Origin: Tetmemena sp. SeJ-2015
Lineage: Eukaryota; Ciliophora; Spirotrichea; Sporadotrichida; Oxytrichidae
Length of the DNA stretch: 64,000 nt
Assembly (NCBI GenBank): GCA_027382625.1
Contig: JAJKFJ010022319.1
Coordinates: 186,001 to 250,000 of the forward strand
Direction of reading: 5' to 3'
Under the pieces are notes generated by a model. That model worked only from the letters and a program-made list of their open reading frames with translations. It ran no database searches and was not told the origin of the DNA. The position numbers and the translations under genes are program-made. Each line of letters opens with the position of its first letter. The first letter of the stretch is position 1. Below are positions 1-11,315 of this stretch, one piece after another.

Positions 1-535
1 AATGGAGGCAACTCCAGTCTTAAGAATAAGAAAGCCAATAAAGTAAGTGGAAAATTAAATATAGCTGAGAATTTAATACAAAATCAAATTAATTTTAAAT
101 TATATAATCAAATGGTTAAGTGTGTCCAATTTAAATAATAATTACATCATTTGATTCAGCATAAAATTCTAAGAATTTTTCATCACTAGAACTTTATTGA
201 GGAAGTTCTAAGTTAAGATGTAAATGCAACAAAAGTTGCAATGAAGATAAAATTAGGATTAGGAGGAATGCGCACATCATATTTCACTGATGAGAGGTGC
301 TGAGGCGAAGATTAAAGAAGAAACTCGTATTAATTTTTTTAAAGAATTTGAACAAGCTGCTGATCAGGGGGTGAATCTGAGATTTAAACTGGCACAAATT
401 TGCACTCCCATTTATTATTTTAACCAATCTCTGATTTTAATATAATTTTTCTATTTATAATGACCCTGAAAGTGAAGGGGTCCACACCTCTAAGAATATG
501 AAAACAGATTATGACAACCATTAATTAGATTGACA
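1..535 (+). CDS. Unknown protein, 3' part (runs in from left edge)
   Basis: Frame 1 is open from base 1 to a TGA near 301. A second frame (from about 289) carries a charged segment starting MRGAEAKIKEETR. A third ends with a polar tail at a TGA near 533-535. The frame changes suggest two IESs, near 290 and 400-460, but I could not fix the pointers. TAA/TAG occur in frame, as in the other genes. I do not recognise the family. Strand and coding nature are moderately supported; the exact structure is not. Confidence 0.4.
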
Positions 536-775
536 TGGAGGAATCTCTCACCACTGGCTACACTCACTCTCAATGAGCTTTCTTAATCTATATATCGTCA
601 TAATTTGACAATGCTTATATGAGTAATTTAATTCCAAATCTATTTCCGTCTTCATTATCTTATTCATTCAGCATCTTTACAAATTTTAACATATCAAATG
701 TTCTAATTAAACTATCGCCTAAATCATTTAAATTTTACTGCTTGCTTAAATATATGGCCTCAATTGATAAGCTAT

Positions 776-1884
776 TCATATGAAATTTGTGCTTGCGGCA
801 TCTATGTTTTCTTAAGCTATCTTCTTTTCCTGTTCATTTAGTTTCTGCATTATTTGTAAGTTCTATTCTATATATTCTAAAGTAAATTTAACAACTCATG
901 TAATAAAGAGCAGTCACATATTTATTCTCTTGCCTTGTCTGGCTTAGCCCACTGGATGTAAACCTCTGCAATATTGTGTCTGCAGGCAAGAGTGTCAGGG
1001 TGGTACTCTCCCTAGTGCTCTATTCTGATTTTCATGGCTCTCTCGTAGGCATCAATTGCTCTTTCGAATTTGTTCTGTCTCTTATAGAGCATGCCCATGC
1101 TGTTCAAAATAACTCCTGCTCCAATGCTGTCCTCACCATTTAATTACACTATCACCAAGAACGCTTCTTTGATATACTTGTCTGCAATATCATATCTACC
1201 CAACTCTCGGTAGGAGCCTGAGGCCATAGCCAAAGCCATTCCATAGTTTTAAGAGCTCTCTCCTTCCATCACTCTTCTGGCTTCGATTGCTTTCTCAAAG
1301 AGAGGAATTGATTCCTCGTACTCTTTCAAATCCTTGTGAATCGCAGCCAGGTTAATGAGAGTGATTAATTATAATGAAGAAGGAATTTAAAGTGTTGACT
1401 GTGGATGGATGATGATCCCCATAAATCTCCACATATGAATCATTTACATACTTGAACATTTGCTTATATACAAGTAAGTGATTAAGATTTCTTTCTAAGT
1501 TTTATTTGCTTTGCCTCCAGTAGGTTTCCGTTCAATTTGTGAAGTAGAGCTTAGTTATTCATCCAAGAATAAATAGCTGGGTGTTCTTGAGGGAAAAAAT
1601 TCTCAAGGTCTTTCTTGTGGTCGTCCAATATTGCTTGGGCTTAAAATTAAATTTAACTCTTAACTTCTCTGTACCTTCCGAGTGCCAGCATCTGGGAAAA
1701 TGCTTGCAGAGACTTTCTCAAATGAATAAACAATTAAGAATATTTAAAGTTAGCTCATCTTATTCATGTCTTCCTCTGGAATCTCAAACAATTATATACG
1801 TTTATTCTCAGGATCTATTATTTCTTTCTTAGGTTTTAAAGAGGAGTACTGCTTATCCTATATTTGAATGAGAGATTGATTCAT
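776..1884 (-). CDS. TPR-repeat protein (nephrocystin-3/kinesin-light-chain-like repeats)
   Basis: After removing four pointer-flanked IESs (879-928, 1364-1394, 1466-1511, 1721-1757) the minus strand encodes about 310 residues. The protein starts MNQSLIQIQDKQ (ATG at 1882-1884) and ends ...DAASTNFI before TGA at 776-778. The C-terminal two thirds is a run of tetratricopeptide repeats of the 42-residue type, e.g. FERAIDAYERAMKIR and HPDTLACRHNIAEVY. TPRs are helical scaffolds for protein binding, so a scaffold role is inferred; no enzyme domain is visible. TAG inside HQGEYHPD codes Gln. Confidence 0.8.
879..928. other. IES in TPR gene, pointer TATTCT
   Basis: A 50-bp segment between two TATTCT copies (873-878 and 923-928). 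Reading through it throws the TPR protein out of its repeat; removing it joins AKPDKARE to YIEQNLQ in frame. No GT...AG ends. Confidence 0.8.
1364..1394. other. IES in TPR gene, pointer AGTG
   Basis: A 31-bp AT-rich segment flanked by AGTG (1360-1363 and 1391-1394). Excision gives ...STVNTLINLAAIHKD, restoring the TPR helix. Confidence 0.8.
1466..1511. other. IES in TPR gene, pointer ATTTGCTT
   Basis: A 46-bp segment with an 8-bp direct repeat ATTTGCTT at 1458-1465 and 1504-1511. Excision joins NLLEAKQ to MFKYVND in frame. Confidence 0.85.
1721..1757. other. IES in TPR gene, pointer CTCA
   Basis: A 37-bp segment with CTCA at 1717-1720 and 1754-1757. Removal joins EEDMNKM to RKSLQAF in frame. 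Confidence 0.75.
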
Positions 1885-2152
1885 CTGGAATCTTTATAGA
1901 CAATAAATAATGGTTTAATTATCTGTAGGCTTGACTGGAGAGTTAAAACCTCATGAATGTACTATTGGCTAGTCTACTGCTCTAAACGCCTCTCTTTATG
2001 GAAGACTGAAGTCTGCCTCTGAATAGATTGATTGATTTTTGCATGGTTGCTATTTTATTATATAATTACTATATTCTTTATTTTCCTTCATAATAGAGAT
2101 GAGTAATGGAATTGATTTTATATTATAAATTTGAGGGGATAATAATTTCTAA

Positions 2153-5100
2153 ATGAATCAAGCCGGCTTCCATTCTATTATGTCTCCATCTACTGCTGTT
2201 AAGACTAAATCTGCTAATATCCAGCCCTCTTCAGCAAAGAAGCAAGTCTTCGTCCACTTAAACTTCCCCCAACAAGAATTTGATTATGAAGAGCAAAAAC
2301 TTTCACTAGATTAAGTTATTAAAATTAATCAAATTTATTTTATTGATTGCAGTGCTGAAAATCACCCTCAGTCAAATTATCAAACTTATAGCAGGGAAGA
2401 CAGATAAAATATGGTAGGAGCAGTCAACAAGAGTAATACCAATTTGAAAATAAAGAAAAAACCATAGTTTTATCCCATAAGCCGTATAATTCCAGCATTT
2501 AAATTTAAATCAATATAGATAAAATATGTATCCATTATAAGAATGAAGAGCTATCACAGAGTTAAAGAGTTTTAATGATGCAAAGAGAAGCACATGAGAA
2601 GAGACAATTAGTCAACATGTCGCCTTCTAATGAACAGTCAAATTATGAATAAGTCAAAAGCACATAACCAATTCGAATATAGCCATCGCAATCTAACATA
2701 CCTAAAGAAAATTTACTTTATAAATGGTTTTATAAGAAGAGCAAAAGAGCTCAACTCAGAAGCTTGTCTCATCTAAGACTCAAGTAATATCAAAGCCATA
2801 AACTGTAAACAAGCAGAGGACGTCAGTAAATTAGAATCATATTTTAACAGGAGGACTCAAAGAGTCTGATCCATTAAAGGCTCTGTTGTAAACTAACATT
2901 CAAACAGCCACTTCTGCTCGATAGTCAAATCCAATCAATCAGAAAGTAGGAGCCACTTCTAAACTCTCTATTCTTTCCCCTAGAGCAATTTTGTGATTGA
3001 TTTTAAAAATTAATAAGCTTCTTAGAGTATTCTTGGTTCATAGTAAACGACAAAAGCTTATATAGTTTCAGGAGGAGGTCCACTCTCCATTAAGAATTCT
3101 TTATTAAAATAGAAAACTGCCACTCCTTAATCTTAAATCCTCAGTCAAGGTCAAACAATCAAGCCTTAATAAACTTAAAATTTTAAAGTAATTCCCGCAA
3201 ATCAGAATAAAGGAGTTGAAGCAGGAGGTGGATACAAGTCATTCATCTAGATAGCGACTTTGAATCAGACTACTGGATTTTAAACAAGTAGAACAGCCAA
3301 TACTTCTCCAGTGGTGATGAAGCCTTAACTGGACAAAAGCGAGAATCAACTGCTGAAGTCAATTAACCAAAAGATTGATATCTAGAATTCTCCAAACTCA
3401 AGCTCTATAATTAAGAAGATTATCTAGTCTTTTCATATTTCATAAGTAATTGATTTTAGTCTAATTAAGGGTCTATACAAATTCAAAACTCAAAGCCTTC
3501 ACTTTCAGGTATTTAAAATGGGAATCAAGTGCTCCACTAATCTAAAGCTGTTTAATTCTAAACCTAGTCCAAAAACTTTATTGCTTCATTTAATTTTGTT
3601 TCAAAACTCTTAAGGCCCCGCTCTCATTTAAAGCAAGACTTCGATCCTAAAAGATTCAGCTCAAATCAAAGAGCAATAGAATAATGCCTCTAACAAGACT
3701 ACTTAAGCTCATATTGGAAACTTCTAGCTTGAATAAAAATTCCAGCAGTAAAAGACTTATGTGGCAGATCAATAAAAAGCTCAATCAACTGCTGCATAAG
3801 GGTCTTAGTCTTAGAAAGTTTCGCCACTCAGAAATGTGTCCCCAGGAGAGAAGATTGTCCTGAAGAAGGCAATCATAAAGTTTCGTAGTCCTGGGGCCTC
3901 GCCATCTCCAGACGGAAGATAGGAGTTGTAAAACCCTGACTAGGCTGAATAATAAAGTTCGCTCAATATCGTGCAAGAGAAGATCAAGATATAAAAGGTG
4001 GCCACTCATTAGCAAGATTTGCAAGGCAGATATATACTTATGCAATTATATGATATTTAAAGCAGCTAATCAAAGCCAAAGCAGTTAGCTTTTGATTTCA
4101 TTAAGAATATGTTATCTGCTGGTGGAAGTCACATCTAGTCAAATCTTATTTCAAATGGTATTAACCAAACCTCTGAAAATAAATCCAAGGAAGCGCCAGT
4201 CGGCAGTTTGTTTCTGCAAAGCAACATCATAAATAATCAGAGGTCACAGTTTCAGTAACTACAGAAAGAGCTCTCAGATGACAATTCCTCTTCTCAAAGG
4301 ACTCTTACTCCGCTTGATGGGATTACAGTAGGCAATTCTGTCATTCCAAATATCCTAAAGAAGAAGTTTCAGAAATTTGGCTCACCAGGAATAAATCATA
4401 ACAAAACTATAAAGAAGCAGAAGGTGAATTTTGTGCTAGATATGAAAAAGCACGGTATCTCCAAGGATATAGAAAGCGTGAAAGCTATGAGGCTATACTT
4501 GGAAAACAGTCCTGTTCAAAGTGAGAACAATAATAACTCTCGTTTATTTCTATATTGAATATTAAATAGCTTGCTAGATATCTCTTAACTGAATCAGGCC
4601 TCAGGTGAACTTATTAAGAGTTAAAGTTTGAAGGAGGAGTCATTGCAAGAAAGAGAAGATCTTGACTAGCCTCTTAGAGATAAAGATCTGCAAATAGAGA
4701 CAAGCTAACAATACACTGATAAAATAATGAGCGAAGAGACCAAGCAGTCTCCCACAAATGAGAACAACTACATCTTTCCGTTTCAGAGGCGAGCAAGATC
4801 CCTCAGTCCTCCGAAAGATAACAATCTTGGCGACAATAGCTAGAACAGCTAGGGAAGTTTAAACTTTGATTCTACTTCGCAAGGTGCTACTAATCCTAAT
4901 TTCAAGTTCCCGAACGATTAGACAAAAACAAAGTTTCAAAGCATCCATTAGCCATCTGCAAATACTGGCACCGGATAATAAGATATATTTAAGCTTTCGT
5001 TTGTGCTTTATGGAGTCAAACAGAGGGCAACGAGCTCTGGAAGCAACGGAGGACCAGTAATTGCGGATCGAAACTGCATAGAGTCTGTGATAAAGTAAAC

Positions 5101-5990
5101 CCCAGGAATTTTCTTTGGGTTGGGCCCACATTTGAAATACTATCATGAAGTGAGGCAGGAGCAGCAATACAAAGAGATGGAGGAGAAAATACTAAAGGGC
5201 AAGAGTCAGATGAGTGGGCTGCTATCCTCAACGGGGAAATAGAGGAAGGTAAGTAGCAGAAGATTGTGAGGCCATCTCTGAAGGAATAAGTATTAGACTA
5301 GCAGCAAAATAATCTGTATCAAACGGACGAATAGACAGAGGGAATAACTGACACTCTCAATCCAACCTCTCAATTTTGCTAAATATGATGATTTAAATGC
5401 AACCTAGACTAATCAGCGTTCTAACAAGCAAGGGAGCAGCAGCTTGGGAATAGCAGGTGGAACAGGCTTCATGGGGGACGATGATGATGTAGAGGATGAG
5501 GAAAATGCTGATAACTGTGAGAGAGGAGAAAATGATGACTGGATGTTTTAGACTTTTGAGAAGAAGACCAAACAAAAGAGGACTAAGTCTAAGAAGAATT
5601 TTAAATGAGTGTTCATTTCTTATCCATCAATTTTTAGAAAGCCCCAAGCAATTTAGCACCAGCAAATGCTTTAGTACTGAACTCTGACAGAATTCACGAG
5701 GAGATTAAGCGCAAAAGCAGTTAGGAGCTAGATGAAGAACGACTTTTCTTAGGTTTGGAGAGTAGACCTAGTCAGGATAAAGAGTCCTAAGGAGCGAGTT
5801 CTCCTGGTGAGAATGAAGATATTTATTAAAGTGGCAAATGCATCTTATGGATTTATAAGATGATGAGTACATGGATTTCTTTAAGCAAGAATTCAACAAC
5901 TTTTCGCCTACCAACATAGACTAGGACATAAATGATGAAAGCGTTCAAAATTTATATAATGATTTATAGAAGCACGAAAATATAGTCTGA
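2153..5990 (+). CDS. Large Gln/Ser/Asn-rich protein, unknown function
   Basis: Begins MNQAGFHSIMSPST (ATG 2153-2155) and ends ...NLYNDLQKHENIV before TGA 5988-5990. With TAA/TAG as Gln, one frame is open for about 1.5 kb (roughly 3030-4557). Other blocks follow after frame changes at IESs near 2500, 2710-2738, 2990-3027, 4557, 5390, 5603-5634 and 5821-5852. The product would be about 1,200 residues: low-complexity, rich in Q, S, N and K, with an acidic stretch (GDDDDVEDEEN) and Lys-rich patches near the C-terminus. No catalytic motif seen. Long Q/N-rich proteins of this sort are common in ciliates; function unknown. Confidence 0.65.
2710..2738. other. IES in Gln-rich gene, pointer AAGAA
   Basis: A 29-bp AT-rich segment with AAGAA at 2705-2709 and 2734-2738. 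Removal joins SNIPKE to EQKSSTQKLV and reaches the longer open frame. Confidence 0.65.
5603..5634. other. IES in Gln-rich gene, pointer AATTTT
   Basis: A 32-bp segment containing an in-frame TGA, flanked by AATTTT (5597-5602, 5629-5634). Excision joins KSKKNF to QKAPSNLA. Confidence 0.65.
5821..5852. other. IES in Gln-rich gene, pointer GAT
   Basis: A 32-bp segment between GAT copies (5818-5820, 5850-5852). Removal joins SPGENED to LQDDEYMDFF, leading to the final TGA. Confidence 0.65.
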
Positions 5991-6256
5991 GAAACACCTC
6001 TTTTAAACTATACTTTACTTCTTTTAGCAGAATAGCTTATAACAGCAGACATACTCTAACATGTTTGAGAAGTGGCTCAGCAAATGAACAGACAAGAATT
6101 AAATATGATTCTCCACTATAGCTTATAATAACTCCCTATACTTATTATCAATTTAATTTCTTCACTTATAATTATAACAAGAAGTTTTATAGACTCAAAT
6201 ATTTGCTTAATCTTCACTTTCTTGCTGTATTCCACATTTCAACTCTTTGATCTGTC

Positions 6257-7288
6257 TCACGATTTTCTTGTGCAATTAAACTAAGGATAAGCTTAAGTAA
6301 ATTCCTTGATGGTTCTGAAGTCTGACTGTAGATCAATCATCTGCAGAAACTTGATGTAGTCAATCTTATATACTATATTAATATATCTTAGTATTTGTTG
6401 CTCATCTTCCTTTAGCACGCTAGTGAGTACTTACTCTCTCAGCTCTTTGTCTTTGATCACTAAGTTTATGATATCGAATTTTGACAATGATAATTTTAAC
6501 TTTTATCGAAGGAGGCAAGCTACGTACTCAATCTCTGGCTGCTTTTGTACAGTTCTCATTATCAATACTAGTAGCTTTTTATCAAGAACCTTTTAGAGAC
6601 CTTTCTTTTACGCTTGGTTGGCTATTCCTGCTCTTCCCCCACTTAGCGCTCTATCACCTTCTTTTGAGTTTAGGGCTTGCTCCTCACTTTACAGAATACT
6701 GTTGCTTATGAGCACTCTCACGAAACTCAAGCACTGCACTACTGTCTCGTAGTCATTAGTTCTCAGAAGGCCAAATACCACTGATATAGCATCACTTCTC
6801 CCCACCTCACTTGCAAACTCCAAACAGAAAATCTCCAACAGCCGTATCCCAAACTAAGCAAAGTGATCAGTGTTCATCGAAAAGTCTATCACTGAATTCA
6901 GCAGCTACTTCGAGAACACAATACGCAAAATCTAACTACAAATTAAAATAATCTGTCTAAGTTGCTTGATGTTTTCGTACTCTAGCAACAACAGATTCAG
7001 TTTGTGGATGAGCGTGGCCATGTGAATGTAGTTTTCGAGTGGTCCAGTCTCCAACTTCCTGCAGGCCAGTATGACTTGTTTGTTGAGGGGGAAAATCTTG
7101 CTAGTCGGAAAATGGGTATTTGAACTGCCACCGCCAGGAGCTACACTTGCCTTCCTTGAAGGAGATGAAAAGAATCCAGTCTGTGTTTACTGCTTTTAAG
7201 TTTATTGCTGTTGCTACTATTGTTGTTGTGTAGAAGCAGCACTCTGATACTGCTAGTTGATTTATTGTTGAGTAGTGTTTGACTTCAT
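6257..7288 (-). CDS. Helical protein with Gln-rich N-terminus, unknown
   Basis: A continuous 343-codon reading frame with no IES needed, from ATG at 7286-7288 to TGA at 6257-6259. Residues 1-35 are Gln-rich (a run of nine Q from CAA, CAG, TAG and TAA). The remainder is a string of amphipathic helices (e.g. LIHKLNLLLLEYENIK, VVQCLSFVRVLISN), suggesting an alpha-solenoid. I cannot name the family. Being uninterrupted, it is unusual in this window. Confidence 0.7.
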
Positions 7289-7451
7289 ATTTTGAATTTA
7301 TTAGCCTTCTCAAAATGAATCATCATTCATATCCTATAGAACCAATTATATTAAGATCATTCTGTGCTGATTAAGGGATACAGGTAAGATAAATCGAAGA
7401 CTTGATTAGGAGAGTATAATAAATATCTTATTACTTTACAAACAGACTAAA

Positions 7452-7715
7452 ATGGGCATTGAGGAAGATTTCTAAGCCATCGTTAAGAGAGTTGAGGAGA
7501 ACTCAGAGAAGATGCTCGCACTCGCCAACGAGAAGAAACTCGAGATCTACGGACTCTTCAAGCAGTCCACCGTTGGAGACGTCAACACCGACAGACCAGG
7601 CATGCTCGACTTCAAGGGAAAGGCCAAGTGGGATGCATGGAGCGCTCTCAAGGGAACCTCCCAAGATGAGGCCAAGCAGCAATACATCGACCTCGCCACC
7701 GCTCTCCTCGACTGA
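7452..7715 (+). CDS. ACBP: Acyl-CoA-binding protein (ACBP), 87 aa
   Basis: A complete uninterrupted ORF of 87 residues, the normal ACBP length (86-92). It carries the family signature [11 protein letters not shown], then [17 protein letters not shown], then [15 protein letters not shown]. These are the conserved Tyr, Lys and Trp positions that hold the CoA adenine and phosphate in the four-helix fold. ACBPs bind medium- to long-chain acyl-CoA in the cytosol and buffer or transport it. Codons end strongly in C/G (GCC, CTC, AAG), suggesting high expression. A second ACBP lies at 57769-58095. Confidence 0.95.
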
Positions 7716-8511
7716 AGGAAGAACTGAATGAGAAGGCAAATCTCAAACTGGGCTATATCACTTAATGAAAGAGAAGAACTATAATATTCTTTTTTAAAAG
7801 TGAAAGAACTGGATGGAAACCAAGTGATATAAGGAGTATTTATTTTGCAAACCTTTAATACTAGTCGTTGTTCATATCTTATCTTTTCAGTTACTATAAA
7901 ATAAATATGATGTATTATGTTGATCTTATCTTCAGGTCGCTATCAGCAATAAATTATTTATACCAATCATCCTAGATAAAGTCAGTGAATTTCTTGCTTC
8001 AGTTAGTTCATAGAATATTTTAGCTTTATAAATTGTGAATAATGAATCTCCTCCCTAATTTAAAGTCTATTTACATTATAGCTTTAAGTTTTATTAAAAT
8101 CAAAGGTTGATATAAATAATAGGTGACTGCTTTAAATTTGTGCAGTTCCAATATGTTATTCTATACTCTGATATAGGGGTTTTCATGATATCAAATCAAT
8201 AGACAACACAATTTTTACCTGCAATTATATAAATTATCTCTTTTAAGATTGAAATAATGTGCCCCTCTGACTTGATTTTAAATATCAGCAAATTTTTTTT
8301 CTCAAATAAATCTTGTAAAAAGTTTGTAAAGTTCAATCTACTGATTAAATAAGTTAAATTAGAGGTAATTCAACTGGCACTTTTTCTATCAATTTTAATG
8401 GAAAAAAGACTTGAATTTAATTATATAAACTCGATAAGCAATAATGATTCTATCCTTCAATCGATAAATGGCGATAACTATCTCTTTATGTTCATATATC
8501 CCTTAGTTTAT
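7716..8511. other. AT-rich intergenic region
   Basis: About 800 bp between the ACBP gene and the 3' end of the CoA kinase gene. No reading frame resembling a gene and no clear repeat seen. It should contain both 3' ends and the germline-limited spacer. Confidence 0.5.
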
Positions 8512-9382
8512 TCAGTCTTCTAAGTCTATCTAATTATGCATCGATAAGAATCTTATTCTTAAACAAATTATGATATTCTTTTCAAAAGTATTGCGATCGC
8601 TGGTGTCATAATGGAATTAACTGAGCTCTATCCTTTCTAAGTCGTTTATCTGTCTCTCAATTCTGTCTCTATTACAAAAAAGTAATAATAAGTTAATAAG
8701 CTTAATTATTAATTTCTTAACTAATAACTTGCTTTTCTGAGAGATTTGGATTCCTTTTTAAAACCCTCTGCACAGCGTCTTCTTTGTTAAGTGTGGTGAC
8801 CCACAACTCATCGAACATCTAATACGTCCTCTGCTCTATTAGTACTGCTCCCTCAATCGCAATCACGTCATAATCTTTGCTTCTTTTTTATTCCACCTCG
8901 TAAATTCATCATAAAAATAGACTTTCATATGGTGTTATTCAATTTGAGTAATTGCCTCTCTGAGCATCCTTTTGATCTCTGGGGAAACAAAACTCTTGAG
9001 AACATTCAATTTATAGTCACTAGCGAATACTGTAGCCCCTAATCTGTCTCTGCTTATACCTTCCACTGCTCTATCTTGCAAGTGCTAATTATAATATTAC
9101 TATATAATGCTGATGAGGATCTGTTGCCACGCATTAACTGCCGAAAGAGTTTGCAATGTTCCTGAGCACATGAGGATTATACTTGTAGATCTCCTTCCCA
9201 AATTCATCTAGATAAAACTATCATCTTAACTTTTATGCTAGATTGATTGTGTATATTCGAGGTATGGTGCCCAAATACTGCAGCAACTTAGACTTTCCAC
9301 TGCCTATTCCTCCAGTAATTCCAATCTTGAATAGTAAAATAAATAATTTAAGTTTCCTGTACTAGTTTGAACCGTTTTGCAT
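8512..9382 (-). CDS. coaE: Dephospho-CoA kinase
   Basis: Phosphorylates the 3'-OH of dephospho-CoA with ATP, the last step of CoA synthesis. The minus strand shows the CoaE P-loop FKIGITGGIGSGKS (9280-9330), then EFGKEIYKYNPHVLRNIAN, then the family block SRDRLGATVFAS, then VIAIEGAVLIEQ and FDELWVTTLNKEDAVQRVLKRN. Last comes a region with DRIERQINDLERIE before TGA 8512-8514. These are in N-to-C order on the minus strand, split by frame changes (IESs near 9225, 9090, 8900 and 8690) whose pointers I did not all resolve. The start (ATG 9380-9382, MQNGSNQ) is tentative. Confidence 0.85.
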
Positions 9383-9399
9383 CTACAGGAGTTAGGTTA

Positions 9400-9678
9400 A
9401 AGAAAATTAAGATAGGCCCTAGTACGTGAGTCAAGATATTGTTACGACTTACTTTGACGCACTCAATTCCTATAATCCAATGAATTAAACATATGGATTA
9501 CCGTTTCCACTGAGCATGAACCCGGTTTAGACCATCTAAAAGAATTAGTAAAAGGAAAAAGCCAAAATGCCTAGTCTTAACCGGGAGCAAGTGTTCGTAG
9601 GTTGTTCATGTCAGTGCCTTGAGTTGCTGCCTCTTATAAATGATTCTGTTACTTTCCACGTAGACAGATTAATAGTGG

Positions 9679-9684
<6 letters not shown>
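9400..9684 (+). pseudogene. Coding-like segment, possible diverged duplicate of the next gene's 5' MDS
   Basis: One plus-strand frame with no TGA runs from before 9400 to the poly(A) (e.g. DIVTTYFDALNSYN, then MPSLNREQVFVG). Its last ~75 bp (CAGTGCCTTGAGTTGCTGCC...GTGGAAA) resemble the 75 bp after the poly(A) in the next gene (CAGTCCTTTGAGTTCTTCC...TTGGAAA), at roughly 60-65% by eye. It may be a paralogous or decayed MDS copy, or a real N-terminal MDS. No start codon found. I considered rRNA because of GTTACGACTT at 9439-9448, but the conserved upstream rRNA block is missing. Confidence 0.35.

Positions 9685-9737
<53 letters not shown>
9685..9737. repeat. Poly(A) tract, 53 nt
   Basis: An uninterrupted run of 53 A on the plus strand, by far the longest homopolymer in the window. 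It lies exactly between two diverged copies of a roughly 130-bp sequence. It could be the tail of a retro-inserted sequence, slippage inside an IES, or an assembly artefact. Confidence 0.9.
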
Positions 9738-9740
<3 letters not shown>

Positions 9741-9764
9741 TAATTTGAATACGATATTATAAAA

Positions 9765-11299
9765 TTAATAAAGCCATCAAATGCTAATGTCTTAAAAGCC
9801 CCACACATTAATTTCGAGGAATTGTTCATTCAGTCCTTTGAGTTCTTCCTCTATAATTTATTCTCTTATTCCTCGTAGATCCGATTTCAATATTTGGAAA
9901 GTAAGAAATATCATAAAGTAATTATATATAGGAAAAAGGACAAGCTAACAGACAAGAGCACAGAGTTCAAGAGTTTCTTTCGTCTCAGAGTTTAAGACAG
10001 ACCTATAGCCATCTATAGGAAGATGAAGGAAGTATACAAGAGAAATAAGTACATAAGGAGAGCGATTATATTTTAGAAATACTTTTTTCGGTTAGTCAAA
10101 ATAGGAATTGTGCTTTCTATATTTATTATGTAGGAATCTCGATGCTCTTCTTCATCATCCCTGGAAATAAGTTTCCTGGTCAGTATTATGCAAGACTTTT
10201 GTTTGCCAATTCCTCCTATAAATTTGTGTCATTGTTTGAAAAGAAAGGTCATGTTTCTCAAAGAGTAAAGCAACTCTCTAGGAAGTTTGATTACCTCGAA
10301 AAGAAAGTAAGGCACAAGTATCCTATTTATTCTTTTAACATTAGAATTATCATTTCAAGCTTATCCAAGAATTCTTATTTAGGGGATGCTAAGTGCAGAA
10401 ATATGTGCTGAAGATATTATGGAGCTATGTAGGCTGGTTGAGGAAAACACTTTGACAGATCTTGATTCAAACTATTCCATTTTTGAAGTGTTGAGTTATT
10501 TCCACAATACCTTTCTGCCTAAAGTACTCAAGAATAATTTAAACTTTCTCTATCATGGAGACCTCTAGAACTCAATACTTTATTTACTCGATTCAATTAG
10601 CGTCAAATGTAAGAATAAGTAAATTCTCATGTGAATTTTGCATAGATGAAAACAATTCGTAAAAAATTCTGCTGCTTAAAAAGAAAGATCTGGAAGAGTA
10701 CAGCTTCTAGGAGACTATGATGGTTTAGTTTGTTAATCTGGCTCTGATTCTACTAAAATATAACACGAGCAACATTTCTTAAAGACTTGCCGTTTACTAG
10801 GCATTAATGGATATTATAGCTAAGACTTCAAATCTCTATAACACAATTGACTGCTTCTCCAATCAAGAAGGTGTAGGGGCAATACTGAAAGAGTAATTCT
10901 TGATTAATTAGCTTAATAAATTCTATAGTATAAACTAAGAGGCTTCTTAAGAACTGAGAGATGCAGCTATGAAAATACTCAGAATCATAATAGAGGAAGA
11001 TTAAAAGACGGCAATAAAGCTTTTTAAAATGAAGATACTCTCCAACCTTATCATTCATTTAGAATATGATCATTTAAATTATTCATACTCTTTAAGATGA
11101 CCCAAAATAAGAGGAAGAAATCCTAAGGATAATAAAAGCTTTTGCAAGCAACAAATATAGAGAAGTTCTTTTGAAAGAAAGTGAGGATTTCAGAGAAGAA
11201 AGAAAAAGACTTGAAGGAATAAGTAAAAAGGAAAAGTGTGAATATATAAGCTTAAATCCTTAACTAAGGCAATTATTGATTGAGGCATTGAAAATTTGA
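9765..11299 (+). CDS. Unknown helical protein
   Basis: With IESs 10109-10137, 10330-10381 and 11070-11100 removed, the plus strand encodes more than 450 residues ending ...LRQLLIEALKI at TGA 11297-11299. Near the N-terminus are FEELFIQSFEFFLYNLF and a basic segment (KMKEVYKRNKYIRRA). A hydrophobic stretch follows (KIGISMLFFIIPG), then long alpha-helices (IMELCRLVEENTLTDLDS, LALILLKYN, RLAVYQALMDIIAKTSNLY) like an ARM/HEAT-type solenoid. The TGA-free frame reaches back to about 9765 but I see no convincing ATG. Family not recognised. Confidence 0.6.
10109..10137. other. IES, pointer TAGGAAT
   Basis: A 29-bp segment with 7-bp direct repeats TAGGAAT at 10102-10108 and 10131-10137. Removal joins FFRLVKIGI to SMLFFII. 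A competing reading without excision also stays open, so this one is slightly less certain. Confidence 0.6.
10330..10381. other. IES, pointer TATTTA
   Basis: A 52-bp segment with TATTTA at 10324-10329 and 10376-10381. Excision joins RHKYPI to QGMLSAEICAED in frame. Confidence 0.75.
11070..11100. other. IES, pointer ATGA
   Basis: A 31-bp AT-rich segment containing an in-frame TGA, flanked by ATGA (11066-11069, 11097-11100). Removal joins IIHLEY to DPKQEEEI. Confidence 0.75.
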
Positions 11300-11315
11300 A
11301 CTTATTCTTTGCAAA

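Noticed and set aside
9437..9448. TTGTTACGACTT, the universal 3' SSU rRNA end in reverse complement
   Set aside because: The conserved decoding-site block that should lie next to it is absent and the same stretch reads as a long TGA-free protein frame, so an rRNA fragment is unlikely.
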